Positions 46,106-57,500 of a stretch of DNA of 64,000 bases are shown one piece after another. A program made the translations under genes and the position numbers. The notes below the pieces were generated by a model. The model had not been told where the DNA came from. It saw only the letters and a program-made list of their open reading frames with translations, and ran no database searches. The stretch's first letter is position 1, and the number at the start of each line of letters is the position of its first letter. The stretch is from Kordia periserrulae (GTDB lineage Bacteria > Bacteroidota > Bacteroidia > Flavobacteriales > Flavobacteriaceae): positions 434,001 through 498,000 of the forward strand of contig NZ_QBKT01000004.1 in NCBI RefSeq assembly GCF_003054265.1, in the 5' to 3' direction.

Positions 46106-49100
46106 TTAGTAGTTAAAGTTTAATCCGAATGAATAGGTTTGTACGCCAGGGTAACCGCCAAAATCGACACCTCTACGTTGCGGGTCTTTATTAAATGTTG
46201 TCACTTCTGGGTCGTATCCAGGATAATCGGTAATTGTGATTAAATTTTGACCTGTAATGTAAAGTCTTAATTTGGTTCCTTTTTTAAAGTTGAAGGTATA
46301 TCCTAAATTCACGTTTTTTAGTCGTATAAACGAGCCGTCGTAAATGTTTCTATCGGATGGAATCGCTCTTGGACCAGCATTGATTAGTGGCGCAGGATTC
46401 CCAACGCCAGTAGTATTGCCCAAATTAGGATCGAAGAATACGTCTCCGTTTCCATCCACACCAAGTGGTGCTGTCCACGAATCTTCAAACGCAGAAGTAA
46501 GTCCGTTTCTAGAGTTTTGATTTCCTGTAATTGGCCACGCATCTACCCAAAAAATGTCGCCTCCTTTTTGTCCTGTTATTAAAGTTGTCAAATCCCAATT
46601 ACCATATTTGAAGGTATTATTGATTGCTATGGTAAAATCAGGATTCGGGTCTCCAATTTGCACATAATCGTCAAAGTTTATTTCTTGATTTGGCAATGGC
46701 TGACCGTTTGTATCAACATCTACAGAATTATTTACATATCGTATTTCGCCTGGCGCTGCACCAGCAATTCCACTAGCATTGGCTTCTTCCCAACTTTCAT
46801 AGATTCCATCAGTTTGCGCACCCCAAAAAATGCCCAATGGACTTCCTGTTCTGAATAAGATTGGATTGGTTTGTGCAAAACCTACGTTCGGTCCTAGTTG
46901 AAAGTCTAAGTTTGAGTTTAAGCTTTTTAAATTGTTTCTATTCAATGAAAAGTTCGTTCCGAAATCCCACTGAAATGTATCTGTATTGATGATGTTTGCA
47001 TTGAGCGCAATTTCTAAACCGTAGTTTTCAACTTCGCCAAAATTGTCTATAATCCTCACAAAACCATTAGATGGCGCAAGTATTACATTTTGTAACAAAT
47101 CACTGGTCAATTTATAATACGTATCCACCGTAACTCTGACTTTGTTATCTTTTAAACCTACATCCAAACCTGCGTTGAATTGATCTGTGATTTCCCATTT
47201 AAGGTTCGGGTTTGGAAGGTTGGTTTCTATAATTCCCGTAGTAATTTGTCCGTTAAAGTTGTATCGGATGGCTTCTCCAAGCGATAAAGATTGAAAAGGC
47301 GGAATAGCATCGTTTCCAACTCTACCATACGACAATCTAAATTTAAGGTCAGATATGGTTTTGGAATCTTTTAAAAATTTCTCGTCTGAAATTCTCCATG
47401 AGAATGCTGCAGAACCAAAAAAACGTGCTTTATTTCCTTCGGCTAATTTTGAAGATGCATCTACTCTGGCATTGAGGTCTAAGTAATAACGTCGTTTGTA
47501 ATTGTAGCCAAGTCTAAAGATTCCTGATAGTAATCTGCTGTTGATGAATCTAGATTCTGGTGGCAGAATATCGGTAGCCGCGCTTAAATCGTAAAATTGA
47601 AATGCATCACTTCCAAAACCAAATGCTCTGTTGAACATTGTTCGAATTCTTGCTTCTTCTACCGTTCCAATAGCAACTGCGTCAATTCGGTGTTTTCCAA
47701 ATCTGTTGCGATATCTTAAATTCACTTCACCGTACAGTTTTCTGTATTCTCTTGTGGCTTGTGAAGCTTCTCCGTTGTTGTTTCGTCCACGTGTTGTCGA
47801 GGTTGGATAGTAAATATCTCTAGAACTTTTTTGGAAATTGAACGCTCCTCGAACGATTCCTGTTAATTTGGGTGTAATTTTAGCCGTTACTCCTATATTC
47901 TGGATGAAATTATAGGATTCTTTCAAGTCGGTCACATCTCTTGCTAAGGTAAACGGATTGGATATCGGAGTTCCTTCATTCAAATCTGCATATACAGAAT
48001 CGTCTTGTCCTGGCTCTAATAAACTAAAGATTGGTTGAAATTGCAACGCTTGCGATACCACACCACGTTGTAAAAAGATTTCGCCATTTCCTACCGAAGA
48101 AGCATTTCCTTTGTTGTAGGCGATATTCGTTTTCGAGAAGATATCTATTTTGCCATCAAACGCTTTTCTTTGTCCGTTTACGTTGAGTGTAATTCTTCTA
48201 TTGTTGGTGTTTATGATGACTCCTTCTGTATCTTGAAGACCTAAGCTCACAAGAAAGTTCCCTTTGTCATTTCCGCCTCTGTACGACAGATTGTACGCTC
48301 TTGAATACGCTTGTCTGTATATTGCATCTTGCCAGTCTGTATCCACGCCTGTTGAAACTGGAAAAGGAATGGTAAAACCATCTAGTTGCGGATAGTTTGC
48401 AATGGTTAAGTCTTGCGTTCCATCAAAAGGATTAGTATTGTTTGCTGGATTTGTAATGTCTACATACAATTGATTGATGGCTCTTTGATTCATATAACGT
48501 TCAAACGTTGGTCCATTCATCACATCTAATTTATTGGTCGTGGTTGTGATGAAGTTATCAATGGTTACCGTAAGATTGTCTCTTCCATCAGATTTCCCTC
48601 CTGTTTTGGTCGTAATGAGTACGACTCCATTGGCTCCTCTTGCTCCATACACCGCAGTGGCAGCAGCATCTTTTAACACTTCAACTTTTTCAATGTCGTT
48701 TGGATTGAGAAAGCTCAACGAGTTTTGCGATTGTCCCGACGCACCATTTCCTTGTGCATCTTCCAAAGGATCGACAGGCAAACCATCTACAATATACAAC
48801 GGTTGTGTTCCTCCAAGAAAAGAGTTCGTTCCTCTGATAGCGATGGAAATACCGCCGCCAGGTTCGCCATTTTCGGTTACGACAACACCTGCTACTTGTC
48901 CTTGCAATAATTGCTCAACAGTCTGGGTTCTGTTTTTTTCTAATGTTTCAGAAGTAACTTGCGCAATACTCCCCGAAAGGTCTCTTTTGTTGACATCAAA
49001 ATATCCTGTACTGATGGTTACTGCATCTAATTGAGTGACATCAGGTTGTAGCGTAATGTTTATTACTGCTGATTTGTCAACAGTTACTTCTTGTGTTTGT

Positions 49101-49321
49101 TTTCCTATGAATGAGAATACTAAGACATCGCCTTTGTTGGCTTTGATTTCATATTTTCCAGAGAAATCGGTAGTAACACCTTTGGATGATCCTTTAATGT
49201 AAACCGACACGCCTGGTAGCGTAATGTTCGTTTCTGCCTCATTCACAGTACCACTTATCGTAAGCTCTTGTGCTACTAGTGTCATTGGCAGTATGAGAAG
49301 TAAATAAATTAGATGTTTCAT
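46106..49321 (-). CDS. SusC/RagA-family TonB-linked outer-membrane transporter
   Basis: The 1071-residue transporter has a signal peptide, a carboxypeptidase-regulatory-like N-terminal domain (ISGTVNEAETNITLPGVSVYIKG), a plug domain with GANGVVLITTKTGG and SIAIRGTNSFLG, then a 22-strand barrel with the C-terminal FGLNFNY ending. It imports oligosaccharides with energy from TonB. The short plug/TonB-box region is normal. It lies 32 bases after the third putative hydrolase and 11 bases before SusD, so hydrolases, SusC and SusD are one operon. The large size and repertoire are usual for a SusC. Confidence 0.95.
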   Translation of the reverse strand: MKHLIYLLLILPMTLVAQELTISGTVNEAETNITLPGVSVYIKGSSKGVTTDFSGKYEIKANKGDVLVFSFIGKQTQEVTVDKSAVINITLQPDVTQLDAVTISTGYFDVNKRDLSGSIAQVTSETLEKNRTQTVEQLLQGQVAGVVVTENGEPGGGISIAIRGTNSFLGGTQPLYIVDGLPVDPLEDAQGNGASGQSQNSLSFLNPNDIEKVEVLKDAAATAVYGARGANGVVLITTKTGGKSDGRDNLTVTIDNFITTTTNKLDVMNGPTFERYMNQRAINQLYVDITNPANNTNPFDGTQDLTIANYPQLDGFTIPFPVSTGVDTDWQDAIYRQAYSRAYNLSYRGGNDKGNFLVSLGLQDTEGVIINTNNRRITLNVNGQRKAFDGKIDIFSKTNIAYNKGNASSVGNGEIFLQRGVVSQALQFQPIFSLLEPGQDDSVYADLNEGTPISNPFTLARDVTDLKESYNFIQNIGVTAKITPKLTGIVRGAFNFQKSSRDIYYPTSTTRGRNNNGEASQATREYRKLYGEVNLRYRNRFGKHRIDAVAIGTVEEARIRTMFNRAFGFGSDAFQFYDLSAATDILPPESRFINSRLLSGIFRLGYNYKRRYYLDLNARVDASSKLAEGNKARFFGSAAFSWRISDEKFLKDSKTISDLKFRLSYGRVGNDAIPPFQSLSLGEAIRYNFNGQITTGIIETNLPNPNLKWEITDQFNAGLDVGLKDNKVRVTVDTYYKLTSDLLQNVILAPSNGFVRIIDNFGEVENYGLEIALNANIINTDTFQWDFGTNFSLNRNNLKSLNSNLDFQLGPNVGFAQTNPILFRTGSPLGIFWGAQTDGIYESWEEANASGIAGAAPGEIRYVNNSVDVDTNGQPLPNQEINFDDYVQIGDPNPDFTIAINNTFKYGNWDLTTLITGQKGGDIFWVDAWPITGNQNSRNGLTSAFEDSWTAPLGVDGNGDVFFDPNLGNTTGVGNPAPLINAGPRAIPSDRNIYDGSFIRLKNVNLGYTFNFKKGTKLRLYITGQNLITITDYPGYDPEVTTFNKDPQRRGVDFGGYPGVQTYSFGLNFNY

Positions 49322-49353
49322 GTTCGGATATGCTTTAGTTGGTTATTTAGGAG

Positions 49354-51795
49354 TTATTTTTTGACTAGTTTGTGTGTGCTGAAATTGTTATGAATATCTT
49401 TCAATCGCACTATATACATTCCTTTTGCAAGGTTTTGAATGTTGATGTTTTGGTGTAATTCTACTTGATAGGTATGTATACGTTTTCCTTGAAGATTGTA
49501 AATTTCAACCTTATCAATGACGGTTTTTGAAGTGATTGAAATACTATCTTTTGCAGGATTTGGAAAAATATGTGTATCAGTATTGAAATCTTTTTCAGAT
49601 GTAGATAACAAAGCAGACCATTGCTCCATCAAGAACGTAGCAGCATAGCCCATTGAGCCGTTAGGCTCTAGCATCCATTTACCGTCCATCCATTGGTATA
49701 AAAAGCTGTCGTCATATTGTGTGTCTTTTTCCCAAGTAAAACCATTTGGTGCACCTTGTTGACCAGAACAATATAAATTCCATAGATAAAAGTTTTGAAT
49801 GCCTAAGTCTAAAGCGAGTCCAATATATCGTCCATAATTGTTTCTGATATCGGGTTCAGTCAAACTCGTATACGGTGGATTTTCATTATGCGCAAATTCT
49901 CCAATTTGCACAGGTATTCCGCTTTGAATGGCGCCCGTAGAGGTTGTGTAATAGTCTGCAATATGAATCCCTTTCCACATAAGATGTCCTACAGGATTGT
50001 TGGTATTTGTCCAATTGCTGTCATACGCAGACCAAGAAGTTAAATCGATACGCACTTTCGGAACCACATCTCCTAAAACTGAAGGCACGTTGTAATACAT
50101 CATGGTTTGTCCATTTTTCCATAGTTTATTGAATTCGATAGCATGATATACTTTTGCGTTGCTACTGGAAAATTGATTTCTGGCGCGTTCTGTACCGCGT
50201 TGTCTAGCTCTGAACATTCGCGCCATACCTTCAATGCTCCAATCCACATCATCCGGAATAAGAGACGCGTCATTTTCCCAAGCAACACCTTCGCCTCTAA
50301 GCATCCAATCGCCTTCCCAGTTTTGATACACAAACTTTTTGTCCATTGTACCATATGTACTCAGTAAATGCATGGTTAAATCGTAATATTGCTGTTCTTG
50401 CTCTAAGTATTTGTCATGATCAAAGTCAGGACCGTTTTTGTAATGCGATTGATTTTTAGGTGTTGTCCAAAACGTATGCGTTTTTATGTGTGTTCTTTTA
50501 AAGAGTGAATCAATGTACTCATGCTCTGCCACTTCTTTTAAGTTTTGAAAATTTGGCCACGAATGGTTGAAATGATACGCGTTGTACATTCTGCCATTTA
50601 CTGAGGTAAGTGTGGTTTTTACTGCAGTAGAACCAAAATTTCTATAATAATCCAATCCTTCTAGCAAATACGGTCTGGTGGTAAAGTTGTACCATCCTGC
50701 AATGTGAGAAAAACCAAAAATATCTTGTATTTGACTTACATCTGCGCCCAAATTTGGATCGTATGCGTCAATTCTAGACGTGATTTGCGCTTTTGTCGGT
50801 GTCGTATAAATGTAATGTTGCTTTAGTGTTCCGCCGTTATTGGTAAAGGTGAAGTTTGGATTGTTGGACGTAAGATTGCTAAAGTAGGCTTCTTTCCATA
50901 ATTTAAACAATCCGCCATTTTCAAGAGTGAGATTGAAACCGCCTGCTTCTGAAGTCACGTTCAATACACCTTGATTGATTGTTTGAGGGAACAGACTTCC
51001 TCTGTTTCGTATGGTAAGTGAGGTAAATTCTCCAAGCGTTGTATTTTTAGTAAAAAGACTCACGTTTCCTGCCACAACTACACCTTCAATAATTAGGCTA
51101 GATTTTGCTGTTGGAGAGCTAAAATCGTAGGTACTTCCTGTTAATCCTAGTGTATTTTTAATATTGAGGTATGCATATTCTTTAATGGTCGCATTGACGC
51201 GATTGTTGGATTTTATCGCAAAGTTTTCATCAATAACAATGTTATAATGATCAATAATCAAATCTTTTTCACCTGAATTACTTGCAATGCTCAATGCTTT
51301 CGGATTGAAATATCCTGAACCTGACACATAGGTTGTTGCTTGTGTAAGATTTAAGAAGATACGACTGTTAAAGCTATAAATAGCCCCATCGCCACTGCCA
51401 CTTGGGAGATTTCTTCCTGCTGAAAATGTTCCATTACATAAAATGCTTCCGTTGATTCTTAAATCTTTTGCAAAATTGGCTGTGTTGTGTCCCATTTGTA
51501 ACACAGCGTCTTGCTTCACGAAAAGGTTTTCGCAAAGGTCTACAATTTGACCAGAACTTGCGCCTTGTATGTCAATATATACCGTATGCCCGTTTTCAAT
51601 GATTACATGCGTTGATGACGACGGTACCATACCATTGCTCCAAATCGCAGGATTGCTCCAGTTTCCGCTATTTATTGTAGATACTGCATTGGTAAAGTCA
51701 ATAGTTTGATCACTTAGTAAAGGTAATTGCGCTTGTGCAGTGATACAGCTCAACAGAATGCTCAACGTCAGATATTTTAGGTTCGAAATGTTCAT
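49354..51795 (-). CDS. Putative GH-A-clan hydrolase, third paralogue, with G8-like N-terminus and T9SS tail
   Basis: The 813-residue secreted protein has a signal peptide ending AQAQ and a roughly 280-residue N-terminal beta-helix region with G8-like WSNGMVPSSSTHVIIENGHTV. Then comes a TIM-barrel domain homologous to the next two genes: YQNWEGDWML holds Glu494 and IGEFAHNE holds Glu633. A type A T9SS sorting domain ends the protein (FPNPAKDSISI ... NLAKGMYIVRLKD). Glu on strand 4 with NWE and Glu on strand 7 with GE fit the acid/base and nucleophile of clan GH-A retaining enzymes. I cannot name the GH family. The T9SS tail places it on the cell surface. Confidence 0.75.
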   Translation of the reverse strand: MNISNLKYLTLSILLSCITAQAQLPLLSDQTIDFTNAVSTINSGNWSNPAIWSNGMVPSSSTHVIIENGHTVYIDIQGASSGQIVDLCENLFVKQDAVLQMGHNTANFAKDLRINGSILCNGTFSAGRNLPSGSGDGAIYSFNSRIFLNLTQATTYVSGSGYFNPKALSIASNSGEKDLIIDHYNIVIDENFAIKSNNRVNATIKEYAYLNIKNTLGLTGSTYDFSSPTAKSSLIIEGVVVAGNVSLFTKNTTLGEFTSLTIRNRGSLFPQTINQGVLNVTSEAGGFNLTLENGGLFKLWKEAYFSNLTSNNPNFTFTNNGGTLKQHYIYTTPTKAQITSRIDAYDPNLGADVSQIQDIFGFSHIAGWYNFTTRPYLLEGLDYYRNFGSTAVKTTLTSVNGRMYNAYHFNHSWPNFQNLKEVAEHEYIDSLFKRTHIKTHTFWTTPKNQSHYKNGPDFDHDKYLEQEQQYYDLTMHLLSTYGTMDKKFVYQNWEGDWMLRGEGVAWENDASLIPDDVDWSIEGMARMFRARQRGTERARNQFSSSNAKVYHAIEFNKLWKNGQTMMYYNVPSVLGDVVPKVRIDLTSWSAYDSNWTNTNNPVGHLMWKGIHIADYYTTSTGAIQSGIPVQIGEFAHNENPPYTSLTEPDIRNNYGRYIGLALDLGIQNFYLWNLYCSGQQGAPNGFTWEKDTQYDDSFLYQWMDGKWMLEPNGSMGYAATFLMEQWSALLSTSEKDFNTDTHIFPNPAKDSISITSKTVIDKVEIYNLQGKRIHTYQVELHQNINIQNLAKGMYIVRLKDIHNNFSTHKLVKK

Positions 51796-51799
51796 TCTT

Positions 51800-53035
51800 T
51801 TATATTTTGTTAAAATGACTTTTTAATACATCTTTATATACCGTGTCTAAAACACGTAAGGCTTCTTTCGTAAAAGTTTCCCGATCTGGATAGGTTTGGT
51901 GTTCCGCTTTGTACGACTTTAGATATGAGTTGATGGCTTTATAATAGTTGTGATGAAGGTAAAACACGGGCATTTTTTCGCCTTTTTCATTGATTAAAGA
52001 CATATTTTTGGAAGCGCCGTCTTTTCGGTATTCGTTGTTATATAGTTGCCAATGCAACACAAACGGCAAATCCAATTCCAACGAAATTTGCATAATGTCT
52101 TTTACATTGTTGAATTGTCTTAGAAATGTTTCTGGCTTATCATCAAAAGCGTGACCGCCATATTCGCCAATAAACACACGTCTTTTAAAAGGCAAGCCTT
52201 CTTTCGGTTTGAGTTGTGATTCAATGTAATTGAGCACGTTGGTAAGCGATGCTTTGTTGGTTTCGTAATCTTTTTTCTTGCTAGATTCATAACTAGAATA
52301 CGATACAAAGTCAGCATCTACATGTGGCAAGATATCTTTGGTGACGCACGTATTGCCTTCCATACCTTTTACCGCCAAATTTACCTCAACATAGTAATAC
52401 AATTGCACGTTTTCATAAGCAATGGTACGTTTGGCATCATTGATGGCACGCGCTCTTATTTGCAACCACTTGGTCATGTTTTGTACATCTTCTTGTGAAG
52501 GAATGGACTTCTTTTTCATCTGCGGATGTAACAGCCAATCACCTTCCCAATTTCCAATGAAGAAGGTTTTTCCAGTATTGTTGTAAGTAGTTAAAAGGTG
52601 TTTTGTGAAATCGTACATTTCTTTGTACAACATGTCTTCTTGTGCCTTGCTGATGCCTTTTTTCCACTTGATTCCAGTAGCTGTGTGAAACCACATAAAG
52701 TAGTATTTGAAATCCATTTGAAAGACTTGATCATAATCAGGAATTAAATCAATCACGTCCATCATGTCGTATACGTCTTCATTTTTAATTCCGTAATCTT
52801 TCAACACTTTTTTAGAGACCGATATTTTCAAAATGTTAGAACCCAGCGCTCTTGTTTGTTTGGCTTGTTCGATGATTTTGGTATCGTCCGTATGCTGATA
52901 TTTTGTGTAGAAACTATTCGTTCCCAAGACAACATTGTAATCTTCCAGCGGAAATAGTTCGCCATCAAATTTCTTTTGTCCAAAACTTAGACTCGCCACA
53001 CAAAAACAGATACATGCAATTATATATTTCATCAT
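51800..53035 (-). CDS. Putative GH-A-clan hydrolase, second paralogue
   Basis: The 411-residue protein has a signal peptide ending SLSFGQ and one catalytic-type domain. The candidate acid/base is Glu164 in GNWEGDWLL and the nucleophile is Glu291 in FIGEYGGHAF. DADFVSYSSYESSK and FVLHWQLYNNEYR mark strands 6 and 8 of the barrel. Between paralogues the NWEGDW, VSYSSY and GEYG segments are shared, while the loops differ. It starts with an ATGA overlap of 4 bases with the preceding gene and is followed 4 bases later by the third paralogue. Periplasmic or surface location; substrate unknown. Confidence 0.75.
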   Translation of the reverse strand: MMKYIIACICFCVASLSFGQKKFDGELFPLEDYNVVLGTNSFYTKYQHTDDTKIIEQAKQTRALGSNILKISVSKKVLKDYGIKNEDVYDMMDVIDLIPDYDQVFQMDFKYYFMWFHTATGIKWKKGISKAQEDMLYKEMYDFTKHLLTTYNNTGKTFFIGNWEGDWLLHPQMKKKSIPSQEDVQNMTKWLQIRARAINDAKRTIAYENVQLYYYVEVNLAVKGMEGNTCVTKDILPHVDADFVSYSSYESSKKKDYETNKASLTNVLNYIESQLKPKEGLPFKRRVFIGEYGGHAFDDKPETFLRQFNNVKDIMQISLELDLPFVLHWQLYNNEYRKDGASKNMSLINEKGEKMPVFYLHHNYYKAINSYLKSYKAEHQTYPDRETFTKEALRVLDTVYKDVLKSHFNKI

Positions 53036-54336
53036 TTTTGGGTTTTTAAACTGTTGAATTGTAAAGCTGCTTTTTGAAACGTGTCAAAGCTTGGTAATTG
53101 CTGATATTTCTCTACATATTGCTGTAAAAAAGCATTTGTTTCTTTGTAAAAGTTGTAATGTGTATGCCAAATAGGTTGTTTTTTTCCTTTGTCTGTAATC
53201 AACCAATAGCCTATTTGCTCGCCTGTTTTTGCTTTAATTTCGTTGTTGTACATTTCCCAGTATAGAATGAACGGCGTTCCCCATTCCAACGCTGCTTTGA
53301 TTGTCCAAATAGAACGACGATTTTGCATTTCATCCGAAAATTTAATGCTCTGATTGCCATATTCGCCAATCCAAACACGTTTCCCGCTAGGTAAGTTTGG
53401 TTTTGGAGCTAATTTACTTTCTAAGTAGTCTAATGATTTTTGTAAGTTCTTTTTTAGTGCTTTTTCTGTTTTGTACGGATTTGTCGCATCGTAAGAAGAA
53501 TACGACACATAATCTGGATTTACAGCACCAAGGATGTTGTTGGTTACAGATACATAGTTAGGCTCTTCTAAAGATTTACGCACCAAATTCACTTCTATAT
53601 AATGATATACTTGTACGTTGTTGTGTTTGGTATCTCTTTTGGCATCGTCAATCGCTTTTTGTCTTGTCTGTGCCCAAGCGGTCATGCCTTCCAGTGTTTT
53701 TAAGTTGGCAGGTTTTGTACGATCGTAATCTGAACGCAAGTGCCAATCACCTTCCCAATTCCCAAGATAAAATGTTTTTCCTGTATTGTTATAGGTTTTT
53801 AATAAATGTGTCGTGAGGTCATAAATTTCTTTATACAGTGCGTCCTGATATGTTTTTGAATATCCATTAATAAACTTAATCTGTGCTGTATCATCTTTTT
53901 CACCAATAGGTTCTTCTGTGTATTGAGAGAAACCGTATACCCAAATATGATAATAGGTAAAATCCATGTCCAATACTGCTTTTACAGAAGGTTCTAAAGT
54001 TGCCAACTTTGTCAAGGAATTGATTGCATCGTTTTTTGGAAGTCCGTAATTTTCTGTACAATACCGCGGATGCATGGAAAATTTAAGCAAATTAGAACCC
54101 ATACTTTTGATTTGCTTTGCCGTTTCCACAAGCATGGTTTCTTCAGTAAACTTATATTTTGAGCCTACTGTTTGGGTTCCGATGACATAATTAAACTGAG
54201 TAATGTCGGTACGCGGCTCATTGAGGTTCGTAACAGCTACATCTGATTTTGACTGCGACATCGCTTTTTTACAAGAATACATTCCTAAGCAAAGGCACAG
54301 AAAAAAAGAAATACGTATGAAAAATGGCTTGTTCAT
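53032..54336 (-). CDS. Putative GH-A-clan hydrolase, first paralogue, lipoprotein
   Basis: From the ATG at 54336 the 434-residue protein has a lipoprotein signal with GMYSC. An in-frame start 12 codons upstream would put a charged peptide before the signal and is rejected. The barrel contains LGNWEGDWHL (Glu195), DYVSYSSYDAT and WIGEYGNQSI (Glu325), equivalent to the other two paralogues. The final segment LYWEMYNNEIKAKTGEQ aligns with the second paralogue. It heads an operon with the other two and with SusCD. The three proteins differ in anchoring: lipoprotein, plain secreted and T9SS-secreted. No known GH family can be assigned. Confidence 0.75.
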   Translation of the reverse strand: MNKPFFIRISFFLCLCLGMYSCKKAMSQSKSDVAVTNLNEPRTDITQFNYVIGTQTVGSKYKFTEETMLVETAKQIKSMGSNLLKFSMHPRYCTENYGLPKNDAINSLTKLATLEPSVKAVLDMDFTYYHIWVYGFSQYTEEPIGEKDDTAQIKFINGYSKTYQDALYKEIYDLTTHLLKTYNNTGKTFYLGNWEGDWHLRSDYDRTKPANLKTLEGMTAWAQTRQKAIDDAKRDTKHNNVQVYHYIEVNLVRKSLEEPNYVSVTNNILGAVNPDYVSYSSYDATNPYKTEKALKKNLQKSLDYLESKLAPKPNLPSGKRVWIGEYGNQSIKFSDEMQNRRSIWTIKAALEWGTPFILYWEMYNNEIKAKTGEQIGYWLITDKGKKQPIWHTHYNFYKETNAFLQQYVEKYQQLPSFDTFQKAALQFNSLKTQK

Positions 54337-54593
54337 AATTTGTAACTTAAAAGAATACTCCAATATCATCAATAAAGCTTACAATTGGGTTTGTAAGCAA
54401 ATCAACAAGGTTGAAAATATAGTCAATACCTGATTTTACTGGGATTGGGAATGCAAAGCGACAATTTTTGTTTTAGGGGTTTTTAAAAATAGTTCTTATG
54501 TTTTGTGAAGGCAACAGGAATTTTATATAACTTTTCTGATACAATTTAAAAAAGAAGAAGCTACACCTCCATTACAAGACGTATGTTTGCTAT
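54337..54593 (-). promoter_or_regulatory. Promoter region of the hydrolase-SusCD operon
   Basis: No gene is present. The spacer lies between the hybrid sensor and the first hydrolase. It contains AGGGGTTTTTAAA (54475-54487), nearly the same as AGGGGTTTTAAA in the intergenic region before GH130 (62782-62793). A TAnnTTTG element is not obvious. Confidence 0.35.
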
Positions 54594-57500
54594 TTACAAA
54601 CTATCTATGAATTCTTTGGGTGTTTTGTTGTAATGCTTTTTAAATAAAGTACTGAAATATTTAGGGTCGTGAAATCCAGATTCGTAGGCAATGTCTGAAA
54701 TACGAGTGAATCGCTTCTGTTTCATCAATTCTTCTGCTTTGTCGAGCTTTATCTTCAAAATTAAATCCGAAGGCGACATTTGTATGAGTCCTTTCAGCTT
54801 TCTAAATAGGTTGGAACGACTCAATCCCATCATTTCGCAAAGCGTATCAATAGAAAAATCTTTGTTGGTAATGTTGTCTTTGATAGAATCTATGACTTCC
54901 GATAGAAAACGTTCGTCAGGTGTTAGATTTTTGGTGACTTCTTCATCGCCCAAAATTTGCCTTACATTTTCTCTAGAATTGATGAGGTTTTTGATGGTTG
55001 CTTTTAAAATGTCTACGTTGAGTGGTTTTTCTACATAAGAATCTGCACCTGTTTCCAATCCTTTTATTTTATCTTCCATATCGGCAAGTGCCGTGAGCAT
55101 AATGACAGGAATGTGACTCGTTTTGAAGTTGCTTTTCAACAGTTTACAAAGCTCTTTTCCGTCCATCACAGGCATCATGATGTCTGTAATGATTAAATCT
55201 GGATTTTTTGACAGTGCTTTTAACAACCCTTCTTTTCCGTTTGTGGCTTCAATGATGGTAAAGTTGTCTTGCAGTGTCGTTTTTACCGCTTGTCGAAGTT
55301 CATCGTTGTCTTCTACCAATAAAATGAGCTTGTTTTTCGCTATAAATTGATCAATATCTTTTGTTTCTTCACCTACAGATTTTTCATGAATGATATCTTC
55401 ACTGTTGTAACTTTCTTTTCCATTAGGAAGCACTACGGTAAAGATAGAGCCTTCGTTTTCTTTGCTTTCAAGAAGTATTTTTCCGCCGTGTAATTCTACA
55501 ATTTTTTTGGAAAGCATCAATCCTATTCCCGTACCAGGTATTCCTTTGTTAGATACATTGGTTCCTCTGGTAAAGCGCTTAAAGATAAGGTCTAGCTGTT
55601 TTTCTGGAATTCCAATTCCGTTGTCTTTAAACGATATTTTTAAGTTTTTATCATCCAAAAAAGAACTAATCGTAATTTGACCGCCTTCTCCGGTATATTT
55701 GATTGCGTTGGAGATGATATTGTAAAAAATACGGCGCATTTTTGGCACATCAAACCAAACTGAGAGATGTTTGACTTTGAGCTGAAGTGTAATTTGTTTT
55801 TCGTTTAAAATTGGAGTGAAATCGCTGGTTATTTTTGCCAAACAATCTTTTAAATCAATTTCACTAATGTTGAGTTTTAGCTGTTTGTTGTCTATTTTCT
55901 GAAAATCTAGCAATTGCGTAACATATTCGTTCAAGTTTTGGCTGTTGCGTTCAATCAGTTTTAGCGATTCTTCCGTATTTTCTTGTGTGTGTAATTGTTG
56001 TACTAAAAGTTGAATGAGCGAAACTGGCGTTCTAATGTCATGAGCTACATCGACAAAGAATTTAATCTTATTCTCGTTGAATTTTTTGCGATTGTTCGCT
56101 TCTGAAACTCTATACATTAAATACCCAATTGTGAAAAAGGTGAGAATGTAAATAGCGTACGCGAGATAGGTTTTCCAAAACGGTTTTTTGATGTTGATGC
56201 TGATGGTTTTTGTATCTGATTTTACACCATCAGCGTTGTAACCACTATAGGTAAGCACATAATCACCAGGTTCAAGATTGGAATAGGTGATTTTTTCGTC
56301 TGTGTAACTATACCGTACGTTTTCATCATAGCCTTTCAATTGCCATTCAAACAAATTACGCGTTGCGCCGTGAAATTTTAACGCTTCAAAATTGAACGAA
56401 ATGGAATTGTTGTCATACGGCAATTGCAAGGTTTTCGTATAGTTTATGTTTTTTGCCAGTAAAGTGGAATCTGGCTCCTTTCCATTGATTGTAAAATTTT
56501 TGATGTGTATATTTTGAATCGGTTGGTCTAGTTCTAAATTCAACGGATTGAATATGGTAGCTCCTTTTGGGCCGCCAAACGCAATGCGTCCGTCTTTTAA
56601 AAGTGCGGTTGCTCCAAAACCAAAACGTTCGATAAGAAGTCCGTCGTTACTGTCAAATTTTCTAAAAATCTCTTTTTTAATATCGTATCGCCAAAGTCCA
56701 GACAGACACGATAGATACAAATTATTTTGATTGTCTCTTTGAATTGAAAATACCGTTCGTATCTGCGATCTGAATTTTTCTCCGATTGCTTCCACTGTTT
56801 CTGTACGGAGATTGAATTTGTAAAGTCCTTTTTTAGTGCCAATCCAAATACAGTTGTTTAATCTGTCAAAATTCAAATGATAACATTCGTTGGAAGAGTT
56901 AAAAATGTCTTTTGCCAAACGTCGAAAGCTCGCATTACGATTGTTGATTTCAAACAATCCAGCACTAGATGCTACGTATACAATATCGTCAAATCCTTCA
57001 ACGACAAAGCGCTCCACGCCCATTGGATAGTTGTTTAATAACTGACCATCTTTGTAGTGTGACAATGGGCCGTCACTCGCACCAATCCAAAGATCATTTT
57101 TAAACTTGTTGATATGAAAGACGAAATCTAACGGAAGTTTTTCGCTCAATTTGACTTCAGTGACAACATCATCATTCAGTGCCAGAATTCCTTCGCCATA
57201 CGTTCCTAACACTAATTGATCTTTGAAACTATTGATTGCCAATACAGCGGTATTATACAGTTTTGGGTTTTTGTTGTAGTTTACCCAATTTCCTTCTTTC
57301 AATTTGCTCACGCCATTTTCAGTCCCAAACCACAACGCGTCATCTGCTCCTTCGTAAATCGCTCTGATAGAGTTGTTACTGATACTATTATTATTATCTC
57401 TGATGTGAAAGATATTCGAAAAAACACTGTCTTTTTCATACACGATATTCAGTCCGCCATCTTGTATTCCCAACCAATACGCATTGGTGTCGTCTACATA

